This document shows, one piece after another, positions 25,001-37,000 of a stretch of DNA of 64,000 nt; positions within the stretch are counted from its first letter, which is position 1, and each line of letters begins with the position of its first letter. Position numbers and translations under genes: made by a program. The stretch is taken from NCBI RefSeq assembly GCF_036711975.1, contig NC_091975.1, positions 9,922,501-9,986,500 on the forward strand, in the 5' to 3' direction. Origin of the DNA: Onthophagus taurus (Eukaryota; Arthropoda; Insecta; Coleoptera; Scarabaeidae). Under the pieces are notes generated by a model, which searched no databases, had not been told where the DNA came from, and saw only the letters and a program-made list of their open reading frames with translations.

Positions 25001-28000
25001 TATTTAAATGGTGCTTATAACATCGTTTGAAAGTCTAGGCTGTTTCTGATTCGATGATGGGAATAGTATTTTCTCATGTTTAAAATACGAATACGGGGAA
25101 AACCCTTTGCATGTGCATTTATTAGTACACCCAATTATTGTTCTTTACTTAGTTAGTTAGTTGTAGTCGTATTTCTTGTATAAGAACAATGAGTACAAGA
25201 ATTTAGCGAGTTTGGCTGACTCATCACTTAATCTTCGGGCCCTTCTATTGATGATGAAATAAACTCAAATGGTTCTACAACTCCTGCTACACCAACTTTG
25301 TAGTCTGAGTTTGATAATGAGTCGGATTGAGCAATAATGCCAAACCTATTGACTATTTCAGATGATATAATAATATGTGCCGCAGAAAATACGAGAAAAA
25401 AATCTAAGAAATGAAAAGATGTGACTCCACCTGAAATAACTAAATTCATTGGACTCTGTCTTTTATCTGGAACTATACACTTTCCTCGGTTGTCAAAGCA
25501 ATGGAGTACAAATTCCCTTTATTTTCAACCAGTTTTCGGAAAATCTCTGTCCAGGAATAGGTTTTGCGATATCCTGAGATTTTTGCGATTTATAAATCAT
25601 CGCGAGGGGGTACTAACGACCGTTTATATAAAATACGACCTATTTTAGAAAAAAATGAATACCTTGGCTAATTTCGAGCCCAGTCCCAACACCTCAATTC
25701 GAGCTGCCAAAGAAGATTTGGGAATCATACTACGAACTTTGTCGCGCTTTTCATGCATAAAAAATAAATTAAGAATTTCTTGATTTGTGTAAATATTACT
25801 TTCGTTATTGTTATCGATTTTAACTCTTTTCAGTACTAATATTAAGGGACCTAACAGATAATTATTAGCTCACATGCATCAAGTGACGTAAACAAGTGAG
25901 TCTTTGGCAACAACTCATTGAGAAGGCTTGTTTTTCATGGCACACTACGCTAAATATCCATATGATATGTGTGCATTTGGATGGATCTTAAATCCGTTTT
26001 TGAAATGCAACTATAAATGAGGCAAATTTACTAAGCTCAAAGAGAATCTGCTGGAATTATCTGACGATGGGATGTTACACTTGGAATTGAAGTCTGAAAA
26101 TTTGGATACCTTTTGGTTAAAAAGAAGAACAGAACCCCGTTGTTCTGTTGAATTGTTGGCCTAGTTACTAGGCCAACCACAGACCAACAATACAAATTCC
26201 AATATCTGGAGACAGTTCCTTCCACACAGAATGACAAATCCGCGATGAAGAGGTGTCGCCAGTGTAGCAGAGGTGGAGTTTACAAGAAATCCAAATACAA
26301 CTTCAGCTTTATAATCTGGCACAGTGCACAATAATTATGTTTTGTAAAACCTCAGTAATGGGTAATTGTTGATTTTCGAAAATTAACTTAATTATAACTC
26401 AAAAACTAAAAGCGATGGGGAAATATTTTTTATACATAAAACCTTAGTAATGGCCATAAAGACTAAATCCATAACAAGACTGAACCCAATTATTACCATT
26501 TTTTATTTATAAGCTCTAAATCCATTAAACATCAAAATTGTTGATTTTCGAAAATTAACTGAACCATAACTCAAAAACTAAAAGCGATGGGGAAATACTT
26601 TTTATACATAAAACCTTAGTAATGGGCCATAAAGACTAAATCCATAACAAGACTGAATCCAATTATTACCATTTTTTATTTATAAGCTCTAAATCGATTA
26701 AACATCAAAATTGTAGATTTTCGAAAATTAACTCAATCATAACTCAAAACTTAAAAGCGATGGGGAAATACTTTTTATACATAAAACCTTAGTAATGGGC
26801 CATAAAGACTAAATCCATATCAAGATTGAACCCAATTATTACCATTTTTTATTTATAAGCTCTAAATCGATTAAACATCAAAATTGTTGATTTTCGAAAA
26901 TTGAGTGAATCATAACTCAAAAACTAAAAGTGATGGGGAAATGCTTTTTATACATAAAACCTTAGTAATGGACCATAAAGACTAGATCCATAACAAGATT
27001 GAACCCAACTATTACCATTTTTTATTTATAAGCTCTAAATCGATTAAACATCAAAATTGTTGATTTTCGAAAATTAACTGAATCATAACTCAAAAACTAA
27101 AAGCGATGGGGAAATACTTTTTATAAATATAACCTTAGTAATGGGTCATAAAGACTAAATCCATAACAAGACTGAACCCAATTATTACCATTTTTTATTT
27201 ATAACCTCTAAATTGATTAAACATCAAAATTGTTGATTTTCGAAAATTAACTGAATCATAACTCAAAAACTAAAAGCGATGGGGAAATACTTTTTATACA
27301 TAAAACCTTAGTAATGGGCGATAAAGAGTAGATCCATAACAAGATTGAACCCAATTATTACCATTTTTTTATTTATAAGCTCTAAATCGATTAAACATCA
27401 AAATTGTTGATTTTCGAAAATTAATTGAATCATAACTCAAAAACTAAAAGCGGTGGGGAAATACTTTTTATACATAAAACCTTAGTAATGGGCCATAAAG
27501 ACTAAATCCATAACAAGACTGAACCCAATTATTACCATTTTTTATTTATAAGCTCTAAATCCATTAAACATCAAAATTGTTGATTTTCGGAAATTAATTG
27601 AATCATAACTCAAAAACTAAAAGCGATGGGGAAATACTTTTTATACATAAAACCTTAGTAATGGGCCATAAAGACTAAATCCATATCAAGATTGAACCCA
27701 ATTATTACCATTTTTTTATTTATAAGCTCTAAATCGATTAAACATCAAAATTGTTGATTTTCGAAAATTAACTCAAAAACTAAAAGCGATAGGGAAATAC
27801 TTTTTATACATAAAACCTTAGTAATGGGCCATAAAGACTAAATCCATATCAAGATTGAACCCAATTATTACCATTTTTTATTTATAAGCTCTAAATCGAT
27901 GAAACATCAAAATTGTTGATTTTCGAAAATTAACTGAACCATAACTCAAAAACTAAAAGCGATGGGGAAATACTTTTTATACATAAAACCTTAGTAATGG

Positions 28001-30574
28001 GCCATAAAGACTAAATCCATAACAAGACTGAATCCAATTATTACCATTTTTTATTCATAAGCTCTAAATCGATTAAACATCAAAATTGTACATTTTCGAA
28101 AATTAACTCAATCATAACTCAAAACTTAAAAGCGATGGGGAAATACTTTTTATACATAAAACCTTAGTAATGGGCCAGAAAGACTAAATCCATATCAAGA
28201 TTGAACCCAATTATTACCATTTTTTATTTATAAGCTCTAAATCGATTAAACATCAAAATTGTTGATTTTCGAAAATTGACTGAATCATAACCCAAAAACT
28301 AAAAGCGATGGGGAAATACTTTTTATACATAAAACCTTAGTAATGGACCATAAAGACTAGATCCATAACAAGATTGAACCCAACTATTACCATTTTTTAT
28401 TTATAAGCTTTAAATCCATTAAACATCAAAATTGTTGATTTTCGAAAATTAACTGAATCATAACTCAAAAACTAAAAGCGATGGGGAAATATTTTTTATA
28501 CATAAAACCTTAGTAATGGATCATAAAGGCTAGATCCAGAAAACGATTGAACCCAATTACTACCATTTTTTATTTATAAGCTCTAAATCGATGAAACATC
28601 AAAATTGTTGATTTTCGAAAAGTAACTGAATCATAACTCAAAAACCTAAAAGCGATGGGAAAATACTTTTTATACATAAAACCTTAGTAATGGGCCATAA
28701 AGACTAAATCCATATCAAGATTGAACCCAATTATTACCATTTTTTATTTATAAGCTCTAAATCGATGAAACATCAAAATTGTTGATTTTCGAAAATTAAC
28801 TGAACCATAACTCAAAAACTAAAAGCGATGGGGAAATACTTTTTATACATAAAACCTTAGTAATGGGCCATAAAGACTAAATCCATAACAAGACTGAATC
28901 CAATTATTACCATTTTTTATTTATAAGCTCTAAATCGATTAAACATCAAAATTGTAGATTTTCGAAAATTAACTCAATCATAACTGAAAACTTAAAAGCG
29001 ATGGGGAAATACTTTTTATACATAAAACCTTAGTAATGGGCCATAAAGACTAAATCCATATCAAGATTGAACCCAATTATTACCATTTTTTATTTATAAG
29101 CTCTAAATCGATGAAACATCAAAATTGTTGATTTTCGAAAATTAACTGAATCATAACTCAAAAACTAAAAGCGATGGGGAAATACTTTTTATACATAAAA
29201 CCTTAGTAATGGATCATAAAGACTAGATCCATAACAAGATTGAACCCAATTATTACCATTTTTTATTTATAAGCTCTAAATCGATTAAACATCAAAATTG
29301 TTGATTTTCGAAAATTAACTCAATCATAACTCAAAAACTAAAAGCGGTGGGGAAATACTTTTTATACATAAAACCTTAGTAATGCAGTTCCTTCCACACA
29401 GAATGACAAATCCGCGATGAAGAGGTGTCGCCAGTGTAGCAGAGGTGGAGTTTACAAGAAATCCAAATACAACTTCAACTTTATAATCTGGCACAGAGCA
29501 CAATAATTATGTTTTGGAATATTTTGGGGTTGCCCTAGTATTCATTTTGGTTTGTATAGCACATTACATTATATTGAGAAAAAGGAAATAGACACTTTGA
29601 AGAAATTCAGGTCCAGTAAACTGGATTAGGTCTTTTTTTTATAAAAAAACGTCATGTTCAATCCTGAATCACGAAATCAAAGAAATTACTGCAAAAAGCG
29701 CGGTAGCAAACGTGTTAATTAATAAATTAATTTACCTCCTGTTTCTTTATCTTCAACCAAAATATCAATTTCTAATAATCTCCATGGAATATGTAACCCA
29801 TCCCCCATAACAGTCAAGGCAACTTCAAATTCATGCTCAACATGGAAAATAACCCTTCCATTTTCGATTTTTAAGTTTTTCATTTGCGGCAAAAGGTTTC
29901 CAGTGACCAAACGATGTTGGATCACTTGGTTAAGACGTAATAAGGTGGCTCGTTTTTCTGCGTTTGTAATCGGGTCGGGTGGTACGATTTTTTCTCGAAT
30001 GCAAGCGGGTAATCGGCCGTAAGTTCCGGTTGTGAGGACTTCGACGGCAGCCGGGATGTGAAAGTTGGGTAATCGAGCTTGAACGAGCGTTTCGCGAGCC
30101 ATTCTTGCCAACATATCCGCAGTTTCGACGAATAATAAAGATTGTTTATCTAAAAACGCCATTATACGCTAAAAAATTAGATTGTTAGGTTAAGTTTTTT
30201 TTATTATGATTAAATTTACCGCGGATTTTTCGACTTTCGAGGCGCTATTCGCCCATTTAACCAATGCTAATAACCGCACGAAAAGTTGTCTCGTACACGT
30301 AGCAAAGTTGTATATTTGAACTTTACGTTCCATATCGGTTTTTCTAGGTAACCTAAAATCAAATATAATTAATTAAACGTTTCTTTAAAGCAAGCTAAAA
30401 TAATTACAATTCCGCCAATACTGTTAATTCGTGATAAGTTCTTTGAACGATAAATTCGATCAACATTCCCAGCGAAATCATCCCCCCACGGTTTCCTTCC
30501 GCTGTACCCAATCCACCTTGAACCACAGCATTTTGCACGGGGGTTTGTAACCCCTCCAAAGGTACAGGAGGCAT
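16060..30574 (-). CDS. MED14: Mediator complex subunit 14, complete nine-exon gene
   Basis: Exons in coding order are 30574-30408, 30352-30220, 30168-29736, 24949-24570, 24518-23871, 19048-18101, 18038-16980, 16931-16500 and 16446-16060. All junctions are GT-AG and frame-consistent, giving 4,587 nt and 1,528 aa, close to animal MED14. MED14 is the nuclear scaffold joining the Mediator head, middle and tail modules at RNA polymerase II promoters. The N-terminal MED14 signature is intact ([19 protein letters not shown], then [16 protein letters not shown] at about 85-98). Exon 7 carries a Pro/Ser/Gly-rich region at about residues 990-1170, a low-complexity stretch also seen in orthologues, followed by [20 protein letters not shown]. 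Most introns are 48-62 bp; introns 3 and 5 are 4.8 kb because of inserted repeats. Confidence 0.96.
19271..23505. mobile_element. Foldback/MITE-type DNA element with ~270-bp inverted arms
   Basis: The left arm (19273-19548) and right arm (23101-23503) are inverted copies, starting TACAGGGTGTTTCACGTAAC and ending with the matching complement ACCTGTA, each flanked by TA. Each arm itself contains a short palindrome around CTTCCGGTCTACCGGAAG. The original loop is interrupted by a LINE from about 19842 to 23095. The element sits in MED14 intron 5 and explains nearly all of its length. TA duplication suggests the Tc1/mariner superfamily. Confidence 0.82.
19842..23095 (+). mobile_element. LINE copy lacking the RT catalytic core
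   Basis: The 3' end of ORF1 (19842-20234) carries two CX2CX4HX4C zinc knuckles ([14 protein letters not shown] and [14 protein letters not shown]). ORF2 starts at 20261 with an endonuclease domain ([44 protein letters not shown]). A ~13-bp loss near 21610 shifts frame; RT continues at 21628 with [18 protein letters not shown] and [13 protein letters not shown]. Near 22260 about 420 bp present in the relative at 11311-13934 is missing, removing the YADD catalytic box. The C-terminal zinc motif [18 protein letters not shown] remains at about 22810. The copy is therefore dead. It lies in the loop of a foldback element. Confidence 0.92.
26213..26344 (+). repeat. 132-bp direct repeat, left copy (piggyBac C-terminus)
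   Basis: This segment, encoding the piggyBac cysteine-rich tail, recurs at 29385-29516 with only two or three mismatches. The two copies bracket the satellite array exactly. Confidence 0.92.
26345..29384 (+). repeat. ~173-bp satellite array 1 (~17.5 copies)
   Basis: Tandem monomers of about 173 bp carry the landmark AAAAGCGATGGGGAAATAC, spaced 172-173 bp apart, with AT-rich flanks and the phrase CCTTAGTAATGG. Divergence between monomers is a few percent. All monomers point the same way. Both array ends fall in the AAAACCTYAGTAATG phrase. There is no open reading frame of note. The array lies inside the piggyBac element of MED14 intron 3. Confidence 0.96.
29385..29516 (+). repeat. 132-bp direct repeat, right copy (piggyBac C-terminus)
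   Basis: Right-hand partner of the 132-bp repeat at 26213-26344. Downstream, 29517-29714 continues the piggyBac 3' end to its inverted terminus. Confidence 0.92.
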
Positions 30575-31084
30575 CGTAACTTAATCTTATTAATCAGAGT
30601 CAAATTTTAACCTAACCTATACGGCGAAATGGTGGCACTCTAATAATGAATTTAAGGAATATTATTAACGATTTTATAGCGGATAACTACATTTTTAACA
30701 CTTTTTAAGTGTATTTAATGCGTTGTTTAACTTTATTTTTGATTAAATACGAATTTCGTAGAGTTATGCACAACACACCACACCTGATGCTACTCCGAAA
30801 TTGAGCGCAGCGCCATCTCTGAAATTATCAACGAAATTTTATAGAAATAAACATAAAAAAATAAAAATTACTAAAATAAAGATAATTAAAATTAATTTAA
30901 TTATTCATAATTTCAATTTATTTCATTTAATATTAAAGGAATATTTATTTTAATAATAAATTTATTATTAATTTGTTCAAAATTGACATTTGATTCATTT
31001 GACAGCTAAGTGACGTATCTAACCTAAAAGTTTCATCATCACACCTTTTGTAATTTAATATCTATTTAAACATTGTATCGAAAA
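30575..31084. promoter_or_regulatory. Head-to-head MED14/FARSB intergenic promoter region
   Basis: Only 510 bp separate the two divergent start codons, so both promoters must lie here or overlap the neighbouring gene. A motif AGCGCCATCT at 30809-30818 (AGATGGCGCT on the other strand) resembles the insect CTCF core. The phrase AACCTAAC occurs on both sides. No TATA box is obvious. No transposon is seen in this interval. Confidence 0.6.
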
Positions 31085-34000
31085 ATGCCGACTGTTGGTG
31101 TAAAAAGAGACTTATTATTCGATGCTTTAGGAAGAGTATACAGTAAGTTTTATTTGTATCAATAACATTAATTAATTAATTATTGATTTTAAGGTGACGA
31201 TGAGTTTCAAAAGTTATGTTTCGAATTTGGGCTTGAATTGGACGAAGTTGTAAGTAAGCAATAAAATTATTTATTTGTTTAAAGGAATGTAAATAATTTT
31301 TGCACTTTTACTGGTTTAATATATGTATTATTTTGAATAAGATAGATTCGAACAGATTCTAAAATTATACAGCCAAAATGCGCATGTATGTTGGAATTAA
31401 AATGTAAATGTTTAGAATTCTTAAATTTAAATTTACAAAATGTATACTATTATTTTTAAAACTCAGCCATTTCTTCATTAAACATAGACCCACATATCAA
31501 TCAATTCCATTCAAAGACAACTAATCTTTCCAATTTACACAACAAGAATTAAGTTTGCTTAATAAGGGACATAAATATGCACACACACCCATGTTCCTGA
31601 ACCTATCAAATTGGCCAGACATCCAGGACATGATAATGGGCCCACAGGAAGAAGACTCATTAAGAAAAGATTTTATAGAGATCCTCAAAAGAGAAGAGCG
31701 TAAAAAAGGACAATTATCCAATAACAACAATATTAAAAGAGTCAAAGAAGAGGAACAAATTATACATAAGATCAAAACAAAAATTAAAAATAACTCTTTA
31801 ATTATAACAAATGCAGATAAAAATGCAGGTTTAGTTATTTTAGAAAAGAAAAATTATATAGATAAAACTTTGCAATTTGTTGATGATAATAACTTCGTTG
31901 AAATAAAAAGAAACCCTACTCACAGTTTTCATACTAAAGTCAAAAAAGAATAATAAATTATCGAACTATTTCATTTCTTCCTATGAACCCAAAAGTGCCC
32001 CTAGTTTATTCCTTGATAAAACATATCATATGATATCATCTATTAATTCTAGTACATATAACATTTCTAAATTTATGATTAAATTTTTTTTTTTTGTCTA
32101 CTTTTGAACTCATTTTGAACCTAACAACTAATTATGTCATGTTGCTTACTTTCTTTGAATTCTAAATAATAATACGCATTTTGTAAATTTAAATTTAAGA
32201 ATTTTTGAACATTTACATTTTAATTCCAACATACATGCATTTTGGCTTTATAATTTTAGAATCTGTCGATACAAAAAATTGGTTTTTGATTTTTGTAACC
32301 TGTTCATACACTCAATGTCGTATAGCAGTGGTGTCCATAACGTCGATCGCAAAGCATTTTTGAGTCGATCGCCAAGAAAATCATGAATCTGAAATATCTA
32401 TATCTGGGCCTCAGAGCAAAAAATCGAAAATTCGAAAATTAACTCAATCATAACTCAAAAACTAAAAGCGATGGGGAAATACTTTTTATACATAAAACCT
32501 TAGTAATGGGCCATAAAGACTAAATCCATATCAAGATTGAACCCAATTATTACCATTTTTTATTTATACGCTCTAAATCGATTAAACATCAAAATTGTTG
32601 ATTTTCGAAAATTAATTGAATCATAACTCAAAAACTAAAAGCGGTGGGGAAATACTTTTTATACATAAAACCTTAGTAATGGATCATAAAGACTAGATCC
32701 ATAAAAAGATTGAACCCAATTATTACCATTTTTTATTTATAAGCTCTATTCGATTAAACATCAAAATTGTTGATTTTCGAAAATTAACTCAATCATAACT
32801 CAAAAACTAAAAGCGTTGGGGAAATACTTTGTATATATAAAACCTTAGTAATGGGTCATAAAAACAAGATCCATAAAAAAATTGAACATAATTGTTACCA
32901 TTTTTTATTTATAAGCTCTAAATCGATTAAACATCAAAATTGTTGAAAATTAACTCAATCATAACTCAAAAACTAAAAGCGATGGGGAAATACTTTTTAT
33001 AAGATCCATAAATAAATTGAACATAATTATTACCATTTTTTATTTATAAGCTGTAAATCGATTAAACATCAAAATTGTTGATTTTCGAAAATTAACTCAA
33101 TTATAACTCGAAAACTAAAAGCGATGGGGAAATACTTTTTATACATAAAACCTTAGTAATGGGCCATAAAGACTAAATCCATATCAAGATTGAACCCAAT
33201 TATTACCATTTTTTATTTATAAGCTCTAAATCGATTAAACATCAAAATTGTTGATTTTCGAAAATTAACTCAATTATAACTCGAAAACTAAAAGCGATGG
33301 GGAAATACTTTTTATACATAAAACCTTAGTAATGGGAGATAAAGACTGAATCCATAACAAGATTGAACCCAATTATTACCATTTTTTATTTATAAGCTCT
33401 AAATCAATTAAACATCAAAATTGTTGAAAATTAACTCAATCATAACTCAAAAACTAAAAGCGATGGGGAAATACTTTTTATAAGATCCATAAATAAATTG
33501 AACATAATTATTACCATTTTTTATTTATAAGCTGTAAATCGATTAAACATCAAAATTGTTGATTTTCGAAAATTAACTCAATTATACCTCGAAAACTAAA
33601 AGCGATGGGAAAATACTTTTTATACATAAAACCTTAGTAATGGGCCATAAAGACTAAATCCATATCAAGATTGAACCCAATTATTACCATTTTTTATTTA
33701 TAAGCTCTAAATTGATTAAACATCAAAATTGTAGATTTTCGAAAATTAACTCAATTATAACTCAAAAACTAAAAGCGATGGGGAAATACTTTTTATACAT
33801 AAAACCATAGTAATGGACCATAAAGACTAGATCCATAACAAGATTGAACCCAATTATTACCATTTTTTATTTATAAGCTGTAAATCGATTAAACATCAAA
33901 ATTGTTGGAAATTAACTCAATCATAACTCAAAAACTAAAAGCGATGGGGAAATACTTTTTATACATAAAACCTTAATAATGGGCCATAAAGACTAAATCC

Positions 34001-37000
34001 ATAAAAAGATTGAACCCAATTATTACCATGTTTTATTTATAAGCTCTAAATCGATTAAACATCAAAATTGTTGAAAATTAACTCAATCATAACTCAAAAA
34101 CTAAAAGCGATGGGGAAATACTTTTTATACATAAAACCTTAATAATGGGCCATAAAGACTAAATCCATATCAAGATTGAACCCAATTATTACCATTTTTT
34201 ATTTATAAGCTCTAAATCGATTAAACATCAAAATTGTTGAATATTATCTCAATCATAACTCAAAAACTAAAAGCGATGGGGAAATACTTTTTATACATAA
34301 AACCTTAGTGATGGACCATAAAGACTAGATCCATATCAAGATTGAACCCAATTATTACCATTTTTTATTTATAAGCTCTAAATCGATTAAACATCAAAAT
34401 TGTTGATTTTCGAATATTAACTCAATTATAACTCAAAAACTAAAAGCGATGGGGAAATACTTTTTATACATAAAACCATAGTAATGGACCATAAAGACTA
34501 GATCCATAAGAAGATTGAACCCAATTATTACCATTTTTTATTTATAAGCTCTAAACCGATTAAACATCAAAATTGTTGATTTTCGAAAATTAATTGAATC
34601 ATAACTCAAAAACTAAAAGCGATGGGGAAATACTTTTTATACATAAAACCTTAGTAATGAGCCATAAAGACTGAATCCATAACAAGATTGAACCCAAAAA
34701 AAAAGGAACACTGTTTAAGCGAAACATGTAAAACTAGAACTTATTATTCAAAATAATACATATATTAAACCAGTAAAAGTGCAAAAATTATTTACATTCT
34801 TTTAAACTACATTTCGATTACTGGTTAAAATGGATCACATCATCAATTTCGATTTTATTAACTTTAATTCTTTAGACAACAGAGAAGCAAATGATAACGA
34901 AAGAACAAGGTGAAGACAGTCAATTAACAGCGGACGCTTCCGAAGATGTTATTTATCGCATTGATATCCCAGCGAATCGATACGACTTGTTATGTTTGGA
35001 AGGATTAGTTCTTGGATTATTAGTTTTTCAAAAAAAAATGTCCCCTCCGATTTTTAAGGCTTTAAAACCACCAGAAGGTTCAATTCAACGATTAATAATC
35101 CAACCTAACACAGCTAAAATTCGTCCACATGCTGTAGCGGCTGTTTTACGAAACATGTATTTCACTCAAGACTCGTACAACAGTTTCATTGATTTGCAGG
35201 ATAAATTACATCAAAATATTTGTCGTAAACGCTCTTTAGTTGCGATCGGAACCCACGATTTAGACATGATCGAAGGTCCGTTTATTTACGATGCGAAACC
35301 TCCAAATGAAATCAAATTTATTCCTTTGAATCAAACTAAAGAATACACCGCCGTTGAATTAATGGATTTATACTCGACTCATGCCCAATTAAAACAATAT
35401 TTGCATATTATTAAAGATAAACCTTTATATCCAGTTATTACGGATAGTAAAGGTCGCGTTTTATCGATGCCTCCTATTATTAATGGGGACCATTCAAAAA
35501 TTAGTTTAAATACGAAAAATGTTTTCATTGAATGTACCGCTACCGATTTAACTAAAGTAAGTTAAGATGATAATAATAAAGTTAAAAAGTTATTGTTTTA
35601 TTTAAATTTAGGCTAAAATCGTATTGGATACTTTAGTCTGTATGTTTAGCCAATATTGTTCCGATAAATTCTGCGTTGAATATTGCGAGGTTGAGAAACC
35701 GGATGGAAATGTTTCGTTGTATCCAGAATTGGGGTATCGAGATGAAATTATCTCGGCTAAAACAGCAAATGGATTAGTTGGGATAAAGTAATATAATATA
35801 ATTTTTCTTAATTTAGTTTAAAATTATTTTTTTTTAGTGAAAATAGCTCAAAACTGGCTGATCTTCTCTCGAAAATGTGTTTATCATCGGAAGTTCTAAC
35901 CTCAAACGATGCAATTAAAGTTAGTATTCCACCAACACGACATGATGTGATCCATCCATGTGATATTTATGAAGATGTGGCGATTGCTTATGGGTATAAT
36001 AACATAAAACGAACCATTCCAGGGACGAGTACAATTGGGGAACAACTTTCGATCAATAAGTTATCAGATTTATTGAGATATCCGATAGCTGAGGCGGGAT
36101 TTACTGAAGCTTTAACCTTTTCTTTGGTAAATTTGAATTAAAAAGTAGTTTTTCTTCTACTCATCCTTATGTCTGATGGCCTCTTCTTCCACCCCCTCCA
36201 GTTCCTGGGTAATTCCTTTATATCTGCTAGAGTCTTCCCTCTCTTCTTCCCAACTATTCTTTCCTCCCATTTCTTCCTAGGTCTTATCCTTATTCTTTGC
36301 TTCAAATACTTTTTTTACTATTGTGTTATGTTCCATTCTAATTATGTAGTTAGTTACTTTCTCTCTATTTTGCTTGATCTACTTCTAGTCTTTACTTCCT
36401 CATTCTTTATCCTATCCCACTTCATCTTCCCCATTCTTGTTTATCTTATGATTCACTGACATATGTTAATATTGGGATTGCCACCAAGTTGTACACTTTC
36501 AATTTTATCTTCTCATCTATCCTTCCTCCCAAAAATTGTTCTGTTTAGAGTATGATATAGGTTGTTTGTTTTCCTTATTCTTGCATTTATGTCTAAATCT
36601 ATCCTTCCATCTTGTGATATTATACTGCCCAAGTACTCATATTTATTTATTTATTTTACTTCCGAAATTACAGGGTTGCCCCTAATTACAAATTTCAGAA
36701 CTTAAGTCTACTAGTACATAATATAATCAATAAAAACAAACAAAACAACTAAGATCGAAACTGTACCCATTTCTAATGACAAATCCTAAGAGACGCAAAG
36801 CTGTGGCTTTAATATGTTCAGCAAAGAACTGAAATCCCCAACATATCTGATACTGCGTTTTTATAAGAGACGTAATAAAATCTGTTGGACAAATATGAAA
36901 CAAAAAAACTAAGAGTAGAATAAGAAAACCCGTGTTGTACGAGCTTGTGCAGAAGCGTACCTTGATCCACCCTATCGAATGCTTTTTAAAAATCCGTGTA

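Larger units (their letters stand above)
24971..29718 (+). mobile_element. piggyBac-type transposon with TTAA flanks, filled with satellite
   Basis: TTAA at 24971-24974 and 29715-29718 flank inverted ends CACGTTCGCTACCG and CGGTAGCAAACGTG, the exact layout of piggyBac insertions. Inside, plus-strand coding remnants begin near 25235. They include [19 protein letters not shown], then QWSTNSLYF and [15 protein letters not shown] at 25421-25620, typical of the piggyBac transposase. The C-terminal cysteine-rich end ([18 protein letters not shown]) is near 26243 and again near 29415. Stops and deletions show it is dead. The element occupies MED14 intron 3, which without it would be about 45 bp. Confidence 0.9.
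31277..34807. mobile_element. Composite element bounded by 64-bp inverted repeats
   Basis: The sequence at 31277-31340 (GTTTAAAGGAATGTAAATAA onward) is repeated inverted at 34744-34807 with one mismatch in 64 bp. Between them lie a Penelope-like fragment and a satellite array. The element covers nearly the whole of FARSB intron 2, leaving about 95 bp of native intron. Penelope-like elements often have terminal repeats in inverted orientation, which would fit, but the ends could also be those of a DNA transposon. Confidence 0.7.

Noticed and set aside
34700-34735. Second hammerhead near GCGAAACATG beside satellite array 2
   Set aside because: Only the 3' core-like GAAAC is present; no CUGANGA or pairing stem was found.
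36169-36459. Hydrophobic 96-codon plus-strand ORF as a membrane protein
   Set aside because: It is the antisense of a minus-strand LINE fragment that contains [11 protein letters not shown].
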